Assembly (NCBI GenBank): GCA_037127255.1
Contig: JBANSL010000005.1
Span: 7,564,001-7,628,000 of the forward strand
Direction of reading: 5' to 3'
Source of the DNA: Persicaria tinctoria
Taxonomy: Eukaryota; Streptophyta; Magnoliopsida; Caryophyllales; Polygonaceae
DNA length: 64,000 nt
Shown here: one piece after another, positions 35,606 through 46,262 of the stretch
Numbering within the stretch: position 1 is the first letter of the stretch
How the letters are laid out: each line of letters begins with the position of its first letter
Notes under the pieces: model-generated
The model's database searches: none
What the model saw: the letters and a program-made list of their open reading frames with translations, nothing else
What the model was told of the DNA's origin: nothing
Position numbers and translations under genes: made by a program

Positions 35606-36039
35606 GGGGAAATTCACAATAATAATATGGAGCATTAATTAGAACCAAATCATAATCTATTTTTCAGGAAAAATTTGATTACATAATATTTGAAATGTTT
35701 ACAACTATAAATTTATTAGGGTTTATAACAGTATAAAATAAAATAATAAAGATAATATAATATAAAAAAATAACAATACTCCGTATTTATTAGGTTGGCC
35801 CCACATACAATCCCCAACTCCAATTCTAGCGTGAAAGTAAAAGCTGCTACACAAGAGTAACCTACTACACGCGCTCGATCTTGCAAGTAAGCAACATAAC
35901 GAGTGGGGCCTGCCTTTTTTTTATTTAAAATAAAAGTGAAAATTACCTATTAATCTCAACCATTCATATCATTCAATCAACGGTTAAGATGTGTTCACAT
36001 GATACATGTTAAGGCTTGAATATATATGATCTACCCTCT

Positions 36040-36540
36040 CTCTTTCTCTCTCTCTATATATATAGGTGCGCTCCGGTGAAAACCAAAATTGCGGTAAAAA
36101 CCTATGAGGACCGGCTTTTTAGTCCGATTCCCTTGCTTTATAGCCCGGTTCTGAATAGAATCGATCTATAAAGTCATAAATTTAGCTCGGTTCTGAATAA
36201 AATCGAGCTATAAAGTCACCATTTAATTTTAAAACATGAGTTTTTTAACACGATTTTTATGCTTGACCGAACTATAAAGTCATGTGTTATTTTAAAACAG
36301 GAGTTTTTAGCACGGTTTTTAGGTTGAACCGAGTTGTAAAGTCACCGTATGATTGAGGTCCATAAAGTCACCATATGATTGAGGTTGAACCGATTTTTAG
36401 GTTGAACCGAGTTTTTAGCACGATTTTTAGGTAATGGTTCAAATGAAAAAGGTCCTTAAAGTGAAAAAGTCTCTTATAATGAAAATGGGTCCAATTTTCA
36501 GATTTGGGCCGCGGATCTGCTCAATCGGTTAATGGCTAAT
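36040..36540 (+). mobile_element. Helitron-like 5' end (plus strand) with internal tandem repeats
   Basis: TCTCTCTATATATATAGGTG followed by 'cgctccggtgaaaacc' matches the usual start of many plant Helitrons. From 36130 to 36420 units of about 60 bases repeat ('ggttctgaataraatcgarctataaagtca'). The 3' end was not found. Confidence 0.4.
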
Positions 36541-37960
36541 CCGAGGCCGACCCATTTCTCTTTCCAATTCAACGTCCGTGTTCCGTCTCTCTCAATCGCT
36601 CATCTCTCTCCTCCCTCCTCATTGGCACCCTCCCGTCGTCCCTCGCTCGGTCGCTGCTCCTCCTCGTCCCTTGCCGTCCTCGGGTCTGGCTCACCCTTCC
36701 TCTCTCGCCCTCACTCACCACATCCACTTTTGGAATCCAATCTAGCTTGTTCAGAAACTTGCTTGTTTCCTCGTATCCGGAAACACAAAATGCAGTGCTA
36801 GTTACAACTCCTCTATTGCTCATTTGCACATGGTAGAGTTGTTGATTGCACTTTCAAGTTTCATGGGTGACTTATGAGCTTGTTTTATTGCATTGCAATT
36901 CTCTCTTACTCATCCGGACCCCGTTGTAATGCTATGGCCAAGTAAGTTTACGATCTTCCTGCACTTTTTCAGATACTAAGAGTGCAATAGATTATGCTTT
37001 TGGGTGTTGTTAATTTCCTCTATAGGGATCAATGAATGAACCATATAGCTCATTCTATGATATTATTGTTGGATTTTAGCATGAATCTTGAAATTCTGTG
37101 TTTGGCAAATAAGTTCTTTACCAGCAAATAAGCGCTTTGTACAAAAAAAGACTTGGAAAGGGAAGCAAAAACACATTTCCCTACTCTTTATTTGAGCTGA
37201 TGGAGAACTTATGGTTTTTTCTGTGTTCATAAATACAAGCTTCTCGGTGTTTTTCCAATGGCACTCTCCTACCAGGGTGTTCCCCCCCCCCCCCCCCCCC
37301 CCCACAATGGCATTCTCTTATCAGTGAGACCGATTTTCTAGGTTTGAGCTGAAAGCTTTGTCTGGTCGGTGGTAATTTGCATGAGCTGCTGAATGCGTTG
37401 TTTACTTGAATGCTTTCTTGTGAGCGAGCTGCTAAATTTTGATCAGTTGAATGAGTTGTTGGTGGTGTTTTCATGAATACTTGATGTGCCGAACTCTCTG
37501 TTTCAAGCTGTTGTTGCCTTGTTTTGTTGTGTGTATGGTATAGCAGGTGATACTTACAGCTTGGGTGGGTGGTTTATTAACATAATTTTGTTTTAAATTA
37601 ATAGGCAGAAGTAGGAGTATCATGCCATGTTGTGGGTGGGCAAGGGGTTGCAACTGATGTTTCTGATGTAAAGTTAGGTATTTGGGAACAACTCGTGAAT
37701 TGAACAAGTGAAGCTGCCAACTATGATTGAGAGATAGATGTGGGTATACACGTACTGCTTAAGTGATCGAGTGTAGAGGGCAACCCCTTTTAACAACTAA
37801 ATTAAAAGGGATTGAGATAGGGTAAATTCATGCCTTATATAATTTACCATTGTTCTAGCATATTGCATTGCAAGGTGCGAAACCATAGGTGCTTTCGAGA
37901 CCCTGTGGTCCGTCCTTGGAACCTAGGCAGGGCAAAATTCCTATATAATCTCATGTGCAA
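36541..37960. other. Intergenic, gene-remnant-like sequence
   Basis: A C-rich leader-like stretch (36550-36780) with an 89-codon ORF of low complexity is followed by T-rich sequence. It may be the 5' part of a degraded gene or of the Helitron-like cargo. No domain is recognised. A pure C22 tract lies at 37282-37303. Confidence 0.3.
37282..37303 (+). repeat. C22 homopolymer
   Basis: Twenty-two consecutive C residues. The flanks resemble each other ('aatggcactctcctaccag' before, 'aatggcattctcttatcag' after), so the tract separates the two halves of a short imperfect duplication. Confidence 0.85.
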
Positions 37961-37967
37961 TTTTAGT

Positions 37968-39510
37968 TTGAAAAAGTGCATAAATAAGTCGATAAAGTGC
38001 AAGGATAAAATGATAGTGTATGAATAATAATAAGAAATATATGAATAAGATTATGAAGTGCACAATTAAGATTTTAAAGTGGATAAATAAAATGATAAAG
38101 TGCAAAAATAAAATCATGAATTGCATTAATAAGATTATGAAGTACACAATTAATATTATAAAGTGTAAGAATGAAATGATAAACTGAATGAATAAGGTTA
38201 TGAAGTGCAAAATTAAGATAATGAAGTGCATAAATAAAAGGCGAAACTAATTAAAATAACCCAACCTTTAAGGGGTTGTTAAAAATATATCTCAACCTTT
38301 CAAATGTAAAATAAATATCCCGACCTTTATAAGTGATGGTAATATAATATCCTAATGATTTCTCTCCAATAAAATTCTTATTTTATGTATTGTATTACGT
38401 ACTCATGTATTTTCAATTCAAATAAAACATATAAAATTAAATTAGATGAGTTTAAAAGTTTATTTAGTAAACTTTTGTAGTTTTAGATTTAATTTGTACC
38501 TAACTTTTTATATCTTTTTTTAAAATCATTCAAATAAAACATATAAAATTAAATTAGACGAGTTTAAAAGTTTATTTAGTAAACTTTTGTAGTTTTAGAT
38601 TTAATTTGTACCTAACTTTTTATATCTTTTTTAAATAAATAATATCTATAACAAGCCAAATAAAAAAATGTAAAGCAAAATAACATATTTTCAATTAGTA
38701 AATGATTAGCTAGTGATTTAACTTATCAAAACAGAAGAATATTTTGTCAATTATAAACTTTATGTTACTACGAAATTGAAATGAAAATTTAATTATTTAG
38801 ATTATTCAATGGGGTTCGTTTATATATAAGAAGTACATCATTTTTATTAAAATATATATAACAAAATGTAAATTTTTTATTTTTTATTAAATCCAAAATA
38901 AATAAAAATTAAGATAAACTTAAAAAGCAATCTAATTTAATCTAATAAACTTGAATGATATTTTACACAATCAAGATAATGAAAATTATATTTTAAATAT
39001 TTACTTGTTTTATTATATTTGTTTTGATTAAATTTAATTATAATCTATAAACACGTGTTAAATCGAATAATTTAAATTAAATACGTATTAAATTGAATGT
39101 TTAGGGGCGAAACTAATCATTTTTGTGGGGGAGAAAAGTTTGGGATATTATATTACCATCACTTATAAAGGTCGGGATATTTATCTTACATTTGAAAGGT
39201 GGGGATATATTTTTAACACCCTCTTAAAGGTTAGATTATTTTAATTAGTTTCGCCTAAATAAAATGATATAGTGTAAAAATAAGATAATGAAGTGCACAA
39301 TTAAAATGATCAAGTGTAAGAATAATAATATGAAGTGCATGAATAAGATTGTGAAGTTCACAATTAATAAGATTATAAAGTGTAAGAATGAAATGATAAA
39401 GTGAATGAATAAGGTTATGAAGTGCAAAATTAAGATAATGAAGTGCATAAATAAAATGATATAGTGCAAAAATAAGATGATGAAGTGCACAATTAAAATG
39501 ATCAAGTGTA
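37968..39510 (-). repeat. 21-bp minisatellite, reverse orientation, split by a DNA transposon
   Basis: Units such as 'aagtgcataaataaaatgat' are the reverse complement of the array at 32432-33512. The array occupies 37968-38239 and 39256-39510, interrupted by the element at 38240-39255. Blocks near 38170-38230 and 39385-39445 repeat each other. The right edge (39510/39511) abuts the interior of an Athila LTR, which is cut there. Confidence 0.8.
38240..39255. mobile_element. Mutator-like non-autonomous element (MULE MITE)
   Basis: Long inverted ends of about 110 bp begin GGCGAAACTAATTAAAATAA on both sides (right end in reverse). The perfect 9-bp duplication taaataaaa is at 38231-38239 and 39256-39264, the Mutator hallmark. 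1016 bp, no transposase. A 112-bp tandem duplication lies inside (38416-38639). Confidence 0.9.
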
Positions 39511-40065
39511 GTTTAGTTCCTCATGGAAGACATCGCTCAAAATCTGTAAAGTGTCTGATGAATGAATAAAAGAGAAGTAATGAAAATAACATAAAACTTG
39601 GCCTTTTAAAACATCCAAAGTCGGCCACCAAACAAAGCAATAGGTTTTAGGTTTTTTTAATAATCAAAACGACGCGCAAAAACGCTGACGACCAATGCTG
39701 CGGGTGCAACATATATGCTACGGCCGCAGCATGTTGTTTCCTCGTACCCCGCTGCAGCGGCCGTGGCATGCCAGCTGCGCCGCGGCATGCTGTTTTGCCG
39801 TATCTTCTTGTCTTCCTTTGCGGGTTTCTCCTCTTGTCTTGCATCTTTCTTTCCTTGTTCCTTCCAATGTTTCTTGTGTTCCTCTTCGAGATATTGCATC
39901 TCCCAAATGTATTCCGATTCAATATGCGAGATAAACACAAAATTGCGCAGAATCCGAACTCTTCTACAATAATCACAAGATGCAATTTAGCAACAAAGTA
40001 TGAAAGAAATGCAACCTAACTAAACTAAAAATGCCTATAATGCCTATCTAAAATATGCATTATCA
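39511..40065 (-). repeat. 3' LTR of the minus-strand Athila-type element (truncated)
   Basis: On the minus strand it starts TGATAATGCATATTTTAG right after the polypurine tract. The same sequence is at 51940-52221, with roughly 3% differences by eye. It contains a GC-rich zone with GCGGCCGT/CAGCGGCCG motifs (39715-39790). The far end is replaced by the 21-bp minisatellite. Confidence 0.75.
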
Positions 40066-40080
40066 AATTCCCCCACACTT
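40066..40080 (-). other. Polypurine tract of the Athila-type element
   Basis: AAGTGTGGGGGAATT on the minus strand, directly before the LTR. A second AAGTGTGGGGGAG lies at about 41284-41297, the duplicated PPT arrangement typical of Athila elements. Confidence 0.7.
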
Positions 40081-41400
40081 AACCTTTGCTTGTCCTCAAG
40101 CAATGATAGAATGAACATGAATCAATGTATCCCACGGGAAATCCCTTCAAGTTTCAACTTTATCAAAAAGCAACATCATAGCAGGAAAACACAAACCAAG
40201 CAAACAAACGTCATAGCATGTATTATAGTGATCAAAAGCTTAGAAGTAGACATTATCCAACCTCCCCAAAAGTATGTGTTTCACTCATGTGTTTAGGCTT
40301 TAAGGTACAACTCTCAACTCAAATCAATGATGGACTAAGCTGATAGACATTGACCACCATATCACCAATTCTCTACCGAAATGTCATTACTTGTGGGACA
40401 CAATAAAGAAAATAAAATGCGACACTTTGTTTTTTCATTTTCTTATGTTTTCTTTTCTTGTCTTGTCTTGGTGCTTTCCTTACGCGAAACACAAACATGG
40501 GTGTCATGAATGGCCCCGGTCTATCAACACCTCAACCTACTAATATGATGTCCACTAGAACATCTTTTGACGCAAGTTGCAAACATGGGTGTCATGAATG
40601 AACCTGGTTACTCAACACCTTTTTGCGCGAATCATATCCATGTGTGTCATGCATAGATCTGGTTACTAAGTGCATCAACCATTGCCACCTTATTCACTAG
40701 ATATGTATAAGTTCAAACAAAAGACTCAAAATATAACTTAAACTCCGCAAGCAATCAAACATGTGCATCGGTCTTTAAAAATAGATAATGCAGTCAATGC
40801 AAGAGGTAGCAACACTAGGAGAGTAATTCACACAACTGAGCAAAAGAATTCAAATAAGGCCAAACATTCTCACAGGGTCATGTTTTTAGGACTTCAATCA
40901 TACTTTATCTCAATCATACATGCTCAATTATATTTGCTAGCTCATGTTCTACAAAAATCAAATAAAGACAATAATCAAAACATCCAGAACTCCATTGGAT
41001 TTTTATGAAACATGCTTGAAATTTAAAATAGAGGACAAACTAAGCCACATGGGTATTTGAATAACACATATGTATTCAATGCATGCTCTATTTTTGGATT
41101 TTCGTTTTTTTTTTAATTTCGAAAAATGCATAAAAATAAATAAATGAATAATAGACAAAAATTAAACTTAACAGAAATTAAATAAACTAACTATTACAGA
41201 ACTTAAACATGTTGTGCAGAAATTTAAACATGGTCCTAGAAATGACAGAAATGACAGAATTGACATAATATACATATAATTCTCCTCCCCCACACTTAAA
41301 GTTTTCAGTGTCCTCACCGAAACAGTACAGACAACCAAAATAAAGCATAAAAATTCAGGGTGAAGGAGGTAGGACTAACCACTCACTGATGAGGCGACGG
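40081..41400 (-). other. Untranslated 3' interior of the Athila-type element
   Basis: Between the ATHILA ORF and the 3' LTR. Contains repeated phrases 'aacatgggtgtcatgaatg' (40495, 40585). No ORF of note. Long non-coding 3' interiors are usual in this lineage. Confidence 0.6.
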
Positions 41401-41594
41401 CTAGTACGGTGGCAACTGGTACAACGGAATATGAGGGTACTTCTGGCGGAAGTAGTAAGCCTTCTCTCTCTGCAACTTCTCCAAGTGATAGTTTATTTCA
41501 CGCAAATCGCGGCCAATGTCGTGCAGAGTGAACTCGAAGGAATCCTTGCGCATGGACATACGGTGGAACTCGGTGAACATGTGGTCCCGCCAGG
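41401..41594 (-). pseudogene. ATHILA ORF (env-position gene), C-terminal part
   Basis: RDHMFTEFHRMSMRKDSFEF onward to the stop after PLYQLPPY. It continues, in the same frame across the inserted LTR, from SSAEDGAW at 48849: the TSD ccagg is part of a codon pair shared by both halves. Retroelement protein of unknown function. The frame was broken by the 7.2-kb insertion. Confidence 0.7.
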
Positions 41595-42084
41595 TGTAAC
41601 GGCCCAGGATTATGATTCCCGGGTTACGTTTCGAGGGATAAAACCCCTCGTTAGGATCTTGCAATCCAGGTACGGGTCGAGGTTTCAGACTCATTTAAGA
41701 TTAGTAGAAAGAGGGATTTCAAACCCTAAAAACCTCGAATGGCCATTGGGTACCCTTAACCTGACCTAGGGACTAACTCGCGAAATTCATTTCAAACGGA
41801 AGCAAGACGGAAGCAAATAAAGATACAAGTGCCACGGCAGAGCCGGGTCAAAATATGATCAACCATTCAAATTCGAGCCGTAATTAAATTGGTGAAGTTG
41901 GAATCTCAACTCTCTCTTTCCGTCATGTTAGACCCCGCGGTCATGGACTCAAATCAGCATCAATAGTAGTAAGCACAACGGATACCTAAAAAAATTCATA
42001 TGGGGCGGGATCAGATCGATGCCCACTTAACTCTGCATCCCAGCCCTAAGCACACATATACGCTATACCTAATAAAGATGCTCT

Positions 42085-44017
42085 TGTTGTGAGCCTAATT
42101 AGCCATGTTTTACATTATCTTTTATATCGATTTCTGCATGCATTTCATGCATTTGGGCTTGAATGATACAAAATATGTGTAGTTTATAATGCTTAGTTGT
42201 TATATATGGAGGTCTACACAAGTTTTTGTCATATTTCGCAGAAATCGGACGCATTTTGGAGCTTAATGGAAAGTCATGGAGAAGCCAAGAATGGTGCAGC
42301 TGGAGAGAAGGCCAATTTCCGGTTTACATCGTTCTGAATCAGGCTGTGATGTCTTCATGAGAGTTGTAGCCCTCGGAAAGAGCTTTCCAACGCATGCTCA
42401 TATGCGTCAATCCGACAACCGAGGCAGCGGGAAAGTGCGTTTTACGAACAGAGCTGGAAGCTGAGAAATTTACTCGATGTCGACAAGAGTTGTCGACATC
42501 GACAAGTATCCAAAACTCGACATGAGCACTGGAAGACGAAGTCGAGTTGACTGAACTCAAGACCAAAATGTTGTCGATGTCGAGGAAAGTTGTCGACATC
42601 GAGAAGACATGTCGAGCATTCCAGAAGCCGAGATCGAGGAGAAGTCCGAAGAGAAAGGAGATTTCTTGCAAGCCAAGATTCGACGAATTCTATCTGAATC
42701 TATCAAGATCTATCAAGACCAAAGAAGATGTCCACACATTAGATATAGTCCTAGTCTATCTATTTTATTTAATTACACTATGTTATTTATTTATCATTAA
42801 GTTTTAGATATAGTTTTAGATAAAGATAGATATCTTCTATCCTTGATTAGCAAGGATTAGAAGCCTATAAATAAGGCCCTAGGGGCTGACTTTTCATTCA
42901 TTCCAAGTTACACACAATTAGTTAGTTCCACACAGAGATACAGTTTAGGAGTTTAAGGTTTTTAGGGTTTTGGCTTTTTGCGAAAGTTGATTGCCAAGAT
43001 TGTAAAGGCTTTGAATATAGTTAATGCAAGTTTCTTTTTATCAATCAATGTCTACAATTGCGATGAGGCGTGAGTAGTCCACCCACTTCTAGGGCTGGGG
43101 TGAGCCCGACGGTGGCCATGTGAGGCGATGCGATAAAGGTCAGATCTTTTGTGCGATTTGTCTTCTATCCCTATGAGCATGATTCTTTTGCGAGAGTTGA
43201 AGGTGATCCTTATTTGTGTTATTGAAGCGAAAGTGATCTTAATGCAACTTGGATTAATTATGTGAAAAGGGTTAGTAACAATTAGGGTTTATGCAAAAGC
43301 CTCTATATTCCTATTTGTTAATAACGAAAGTTATTTAGATGGAAAGCATGATCTTTTATGCCTTTATGTGTTACTTTGCATGGTTATCGTTGTGGTGTTG
43401 AAACCCTGGCCTTGGAAGCCTTTAGTTTATTGATTTTATTTCGTTAAAAATTCGTTTCTGTCCGAAAAGCTTTGCAATTTAGTTTTCTGTTACTTGTCGA
43501 GATCGAAGAAGCTTGTCGACATAGAACACTGTTGTCGACGTCGAGAAGTTTTCATCGAGATCGAGTTTTCTGTGCCTTTGTCGATCTGTTGCTGTGTCGA
43601 GTACTTGTCGATATCGACAAGTCTGTGTCGACAAGATTCGGTCGAGTAATCTGGTCGAGTTCTTTGTTGTTGTCGACTTGTCTGCTGTTGTCGACTTGCT
43701 TTATCGAGATCGAATACTTCAGCTTGCTTTTGTCTTTGCTTTGCTTTATTTCTTGCTTTCTGTCTTTTATTTGCTTTTATTTTAGTTGCCCTTGCCGGGT
43801 TTATTTTTGCTTCTGTTTCTGTGCTTCTGTCTGTTCTGCTGCTGGTTGTGAGAATTTACAGCTACCTGAGAACTGCTGACGTGCTTCCTCGTGGATTCGA
43901 TCCTGATTTTCTCTTACTACAACGGGAGGAAGTCTTGTATTATTTGCTGAGACAGGGAAGTCAGTCTGATCTATACTTTATATTCTATTCTATACTTGAC
44001 TTACTCCTGCAACAACA
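42085..44017 (+). repeat. 5' LTR of the nested Athila-like element
   Basis: 1933 bp, TG...CA. Contains two zones rich in GTCGAC and TCGA (42470-42630, 43495-43705), 'tataaataagg' near 42866 as a TATA candidate, and 'atagttaatgcaag...tttatcaatcaatg' further on. Confidence 0.88.
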
Positions 44018-44020
44018 AAT

Positions 44021-44037
44021 TGACGTCGTTGCCGGGG
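44021..44037 (+). other. Primer-binding site (tRNA-Asp)
   Basis: TGACGTCGTTGCCGGGG differs at two positions from the perfect complement of the plant tRNA-Asp 3' end (TGGCGCCGTTGCCGGGG) and lies three bases inside the 5' LTR. This primer is usual for Athila/Tat elements. Confidence 0.8.
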
Positions 44038-44100
44038 AAGCTATCAATCGCGCCTTAGGTAGTCAGTTCTCACTGTTTCTTTGAGTTACTTTTCAGGTGT

Positions 44101-45510
44101 ATGCGCCGTTCTGGTATCCCACCTGAGTACTACGGTTTAGACGAACCAAAGCGCCTTCTACACATCAGAAATAGACTTCAAAGAGCCATGGAGGACGCTG
44201 AAACACAGGAGCAGCTGATCGCTAGGCTTACCAGGGATCTAGCCGCCAGGGGTGCTGCTCTCGCCGCTGAGAGAGCAGAAAAGGAACAAGCACAAGCTGA
44301 GCTTGCCCAATATCCAACCACTGCTGAGGATTATATGCATCCCACGCTCGTCGTGCCTGGATCGGCGATTCTAATCCCTGATAACTCTTTTGAAATTCAC
44401 ACTCAATTTCTTATAGAGCTTAAAAATAATGCCTTTTATGGTAGATTTAATGAGTGTCCTCTTGAGCATATTACCAACTTTTCTGACATGTGCCGTACTC
44501 TTGCTGAAGGTACCACACTGGAATATGTCAAGATGAAAGCTTTTCGCTGGTCTCTAGCTGGTCCTGCACTGAAATGGCTGGAAGGGCTGAAAGCAAGATC
44601 ACTAACAACCTGGGCCCAAGTAGAGCAAGAATTTCTGAATAAATTCTTCCCACCCGCCAAAACAGCATATCTCCGCCAGAAAATCACCGCCTTCAAACAG
44701 AAGCAAGGGGAACCGCTGGCAAAGGCATGGGAGCGCTACAAGGAACTTCTGCGATCTTGCCCTACTCATGGACAGCCACCCTACGTCATTCAAGAGATCT
44801 TCTTCAACTCTCTTGATCAAGGCACCAAGGACAGAATCAACCATTACACTCGCTATGAGTTTCTAACGATGCCACCAATTGACGCCTGGGGTGTGCTGGA
44901 CAAGCTCACCAACTATGACAACAAATATGGAGCTACTTCAAACTATGATGAGAACTCCTGCGCCAGGCCAGCACCATCTATGCCACTTTATGAGCCAGCA
45001 AAGGAGATCGACCCAGATGTCAGGGAGCAATACTACAGAGACCAGAATAAGAAGCTCCTCAAACAAGTGAAGTATCTCTCTGTCAACCAGCCTTGCATAG
45101 AATGCGGATCGCAAAGGCACACCACTACTGAGTGCCCACATACAGAACAAGTCAGGATGGCAGAGCATCATGAGGATGTAGCTTACGCAGGGGGTCCCAA
45201 TCGCTACATGGGGGACCAAAGGTTTCAGCAACCACAATGGAACCAAGGTGTCCCTAGGAACCCCCCGCCATACAGAGCTCCAGGACATCCGGAGAGGGAC
45301 CAGCAGAAGGATCAGCTACAGATAATCCTTGACGAAATGCGCCGAAATCAGGGCACCATCAACCATCAATTCCAGAACATCAATACAAAGCTTGGAGAAA
45401 TTGATGTCTGGAGAAAATCAGTAGATACTCAGATTGGCCAGCTACAGATAATCCTTGTTTGTGTTATTGAAGCGAAAGTGATCTTAATGCAACTTGGATT
45501 AATTATGTGA
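44101..45510 (+). CDS. Athila-type gag polyprotein, C-terminally truncated
   Basis: Capsid and nucleocapsid precursor of the nested retrotransposon, 469 residues in one open frame. An N-terminal charged helical region (about 25-75, rich in Ala/Glu/Arg) is followed by the retrotransposon gag domain (about 95-290: LKWLEGLKARSLTTWAQVEQ, FLNKFFPPAKTAYLRQKI, WERYKELLRSCPTHG) and the zinc knuckle CIECGSQRHTTTEC (C-X2-C-X4-H-X4-C, 332-345). Past about residue 449 the frame runs into 3' LTR sequence, so the last 20 residues are not gag. The phrase GQLQIIL occurs next to the break, and an earlier DQLQIIL lies about 45 residues before it. Because the reading frame is clean, a protein could still be made. 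Confidence 0.82.
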   Translation: MRRSGIPPEYYGLDEPKRLLHIRNRLQRAMEDAETQEQLIARLTRDLAARGAALAAERAEKEQAQAELAQYPTTAEDYMHPTLVVPGSAILIPDNSFEIHTQFLIELKNNAFYGRFNECPLEHITNFSDMCRTLAEGTTLEYVKMKAFRWSLAGPALKWLEGLKARSLTTWAQVEQEFLNKFFPPAKTAYLRQKITAFKQKQGEPLAKAWERYKELLRSCPTHGQPPYVIQEIFFNSLDQGTKDRINHYTRYEFLTMPPIDAWGVLDKLTNYDNKYGATSNYDENSCARPAPSMPLYEPAKEIDPDVREQYYRDQNKKLLKQVKYLSVNQPCIECGSQRHTTTECPHTEQVRMAEHHEDVAYAGGPNRYMGDQRFQQPQWNQGVPRNPPPYRAPGHPERDQQKDQLQIILDEMRRNQGTINHQFQNINTKLGEIDVWRKSVDTQIGQLQIILVCVIEAKVILMQLGLIM

Positions 45511-46262
45511 AAAGGGTTAGTAACAATTAGGGTTTATGCAAAAGCCTCTATATTCCTATTTGTTAATAACGAAAGTTATTTAGATGGAAAGCATGATCTT
45601 TTATGCCTTTATGTGTTACTTTGCATGGTTATCGTTGTGGTGTTGAAACCCTGGCCTTGGAAGCCTTTAGTTTATTGATTTTATTTCGTTAAAAATTCGT
45701 TTCTGTCCGAAAAGCTTTGCAATTTAGTTTTCTGTTACTTGTCGAGATCGAAGAAGCTTGTCGATATAGAACACTGTTGTCGACGTCGAGAAGTTTTCAT
45801 CGAGATCGAGTTTTATGTGCCTTTATCGATCTGTTGCTGTGTCGAGTACTTGTCGATATCGACAAGTCTGTGTCGACAAGATTCGGTCGAGTAATCTGGT
45901 CGAGTTCTTTGCTGTTGTCGACTTGTCTGCTGTTGTCGACTTGCTTTATCGAGATCGAATGCTTCAGCTTGCTTTTGTCTTTGCTTTGCTTTATTTCTTG
46001 CTTTCTGTCTTTTATTTGCTTTTATTTTAGTTTCCCTTGCCGGGTTTATTTCTGCTTCTGTTTCTGTGCTTCTGTCTGTTCTGCTGCTGGTTATGAGAAT
46101 TTACAGCTACCTGAGAACTGCTGACGTGCTTCCTCGTGGATTCGATCCTGATTTTCTCTTACTATAACGGGAGGAAGTCTTGTATTATTTGCTGAGACAG
46201 GGAAGTCAGTCTGATCTATACTTTATATTCTATTCTATACTTGACTTACTCCTGCAACAACA
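45452..46262 (+). repeat. 3' LTR of the nested element (5'-truncated)
   Basis: 811 bp matching 43207-44017. It begins within gag codons at a short shared ATCCTT sequence and ends at the TSD gctct. Confidence 0.9.

Larger units (their letters stand above)
42085..46262 (+). mobile_element. Athila-like LTR retrotransposon, pol-deleted (nested)
   Basis: It starts TGTTGTGAGCC and ends CTGCAACAACA, with 5-bp duplication gctct at 42080-42084 and 46263-46267. Order: complete 5' LTR, tRNA-Asp primer site, gag, then a sudden jump into the middle of the 3' LTR. Protease, reverse transcriptase, RNase H, integrase and the first 1.1 kb of the 3' LTR are missing. The paired 811-bp LTR parts differ at about ten positions by eye (near 99% identity), so the insertion is young. 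It can move only in trans, if at all. Confidence 0.92.

Noticed and set aside
43472..43879. 135-codon ORF present twice (also 45717-46124)
   Set aside because: It lies within the two LTR copies of the nested element. It is cysteine- and phenylalanine-rich because of T-rich DNA, and no domain is recognised.
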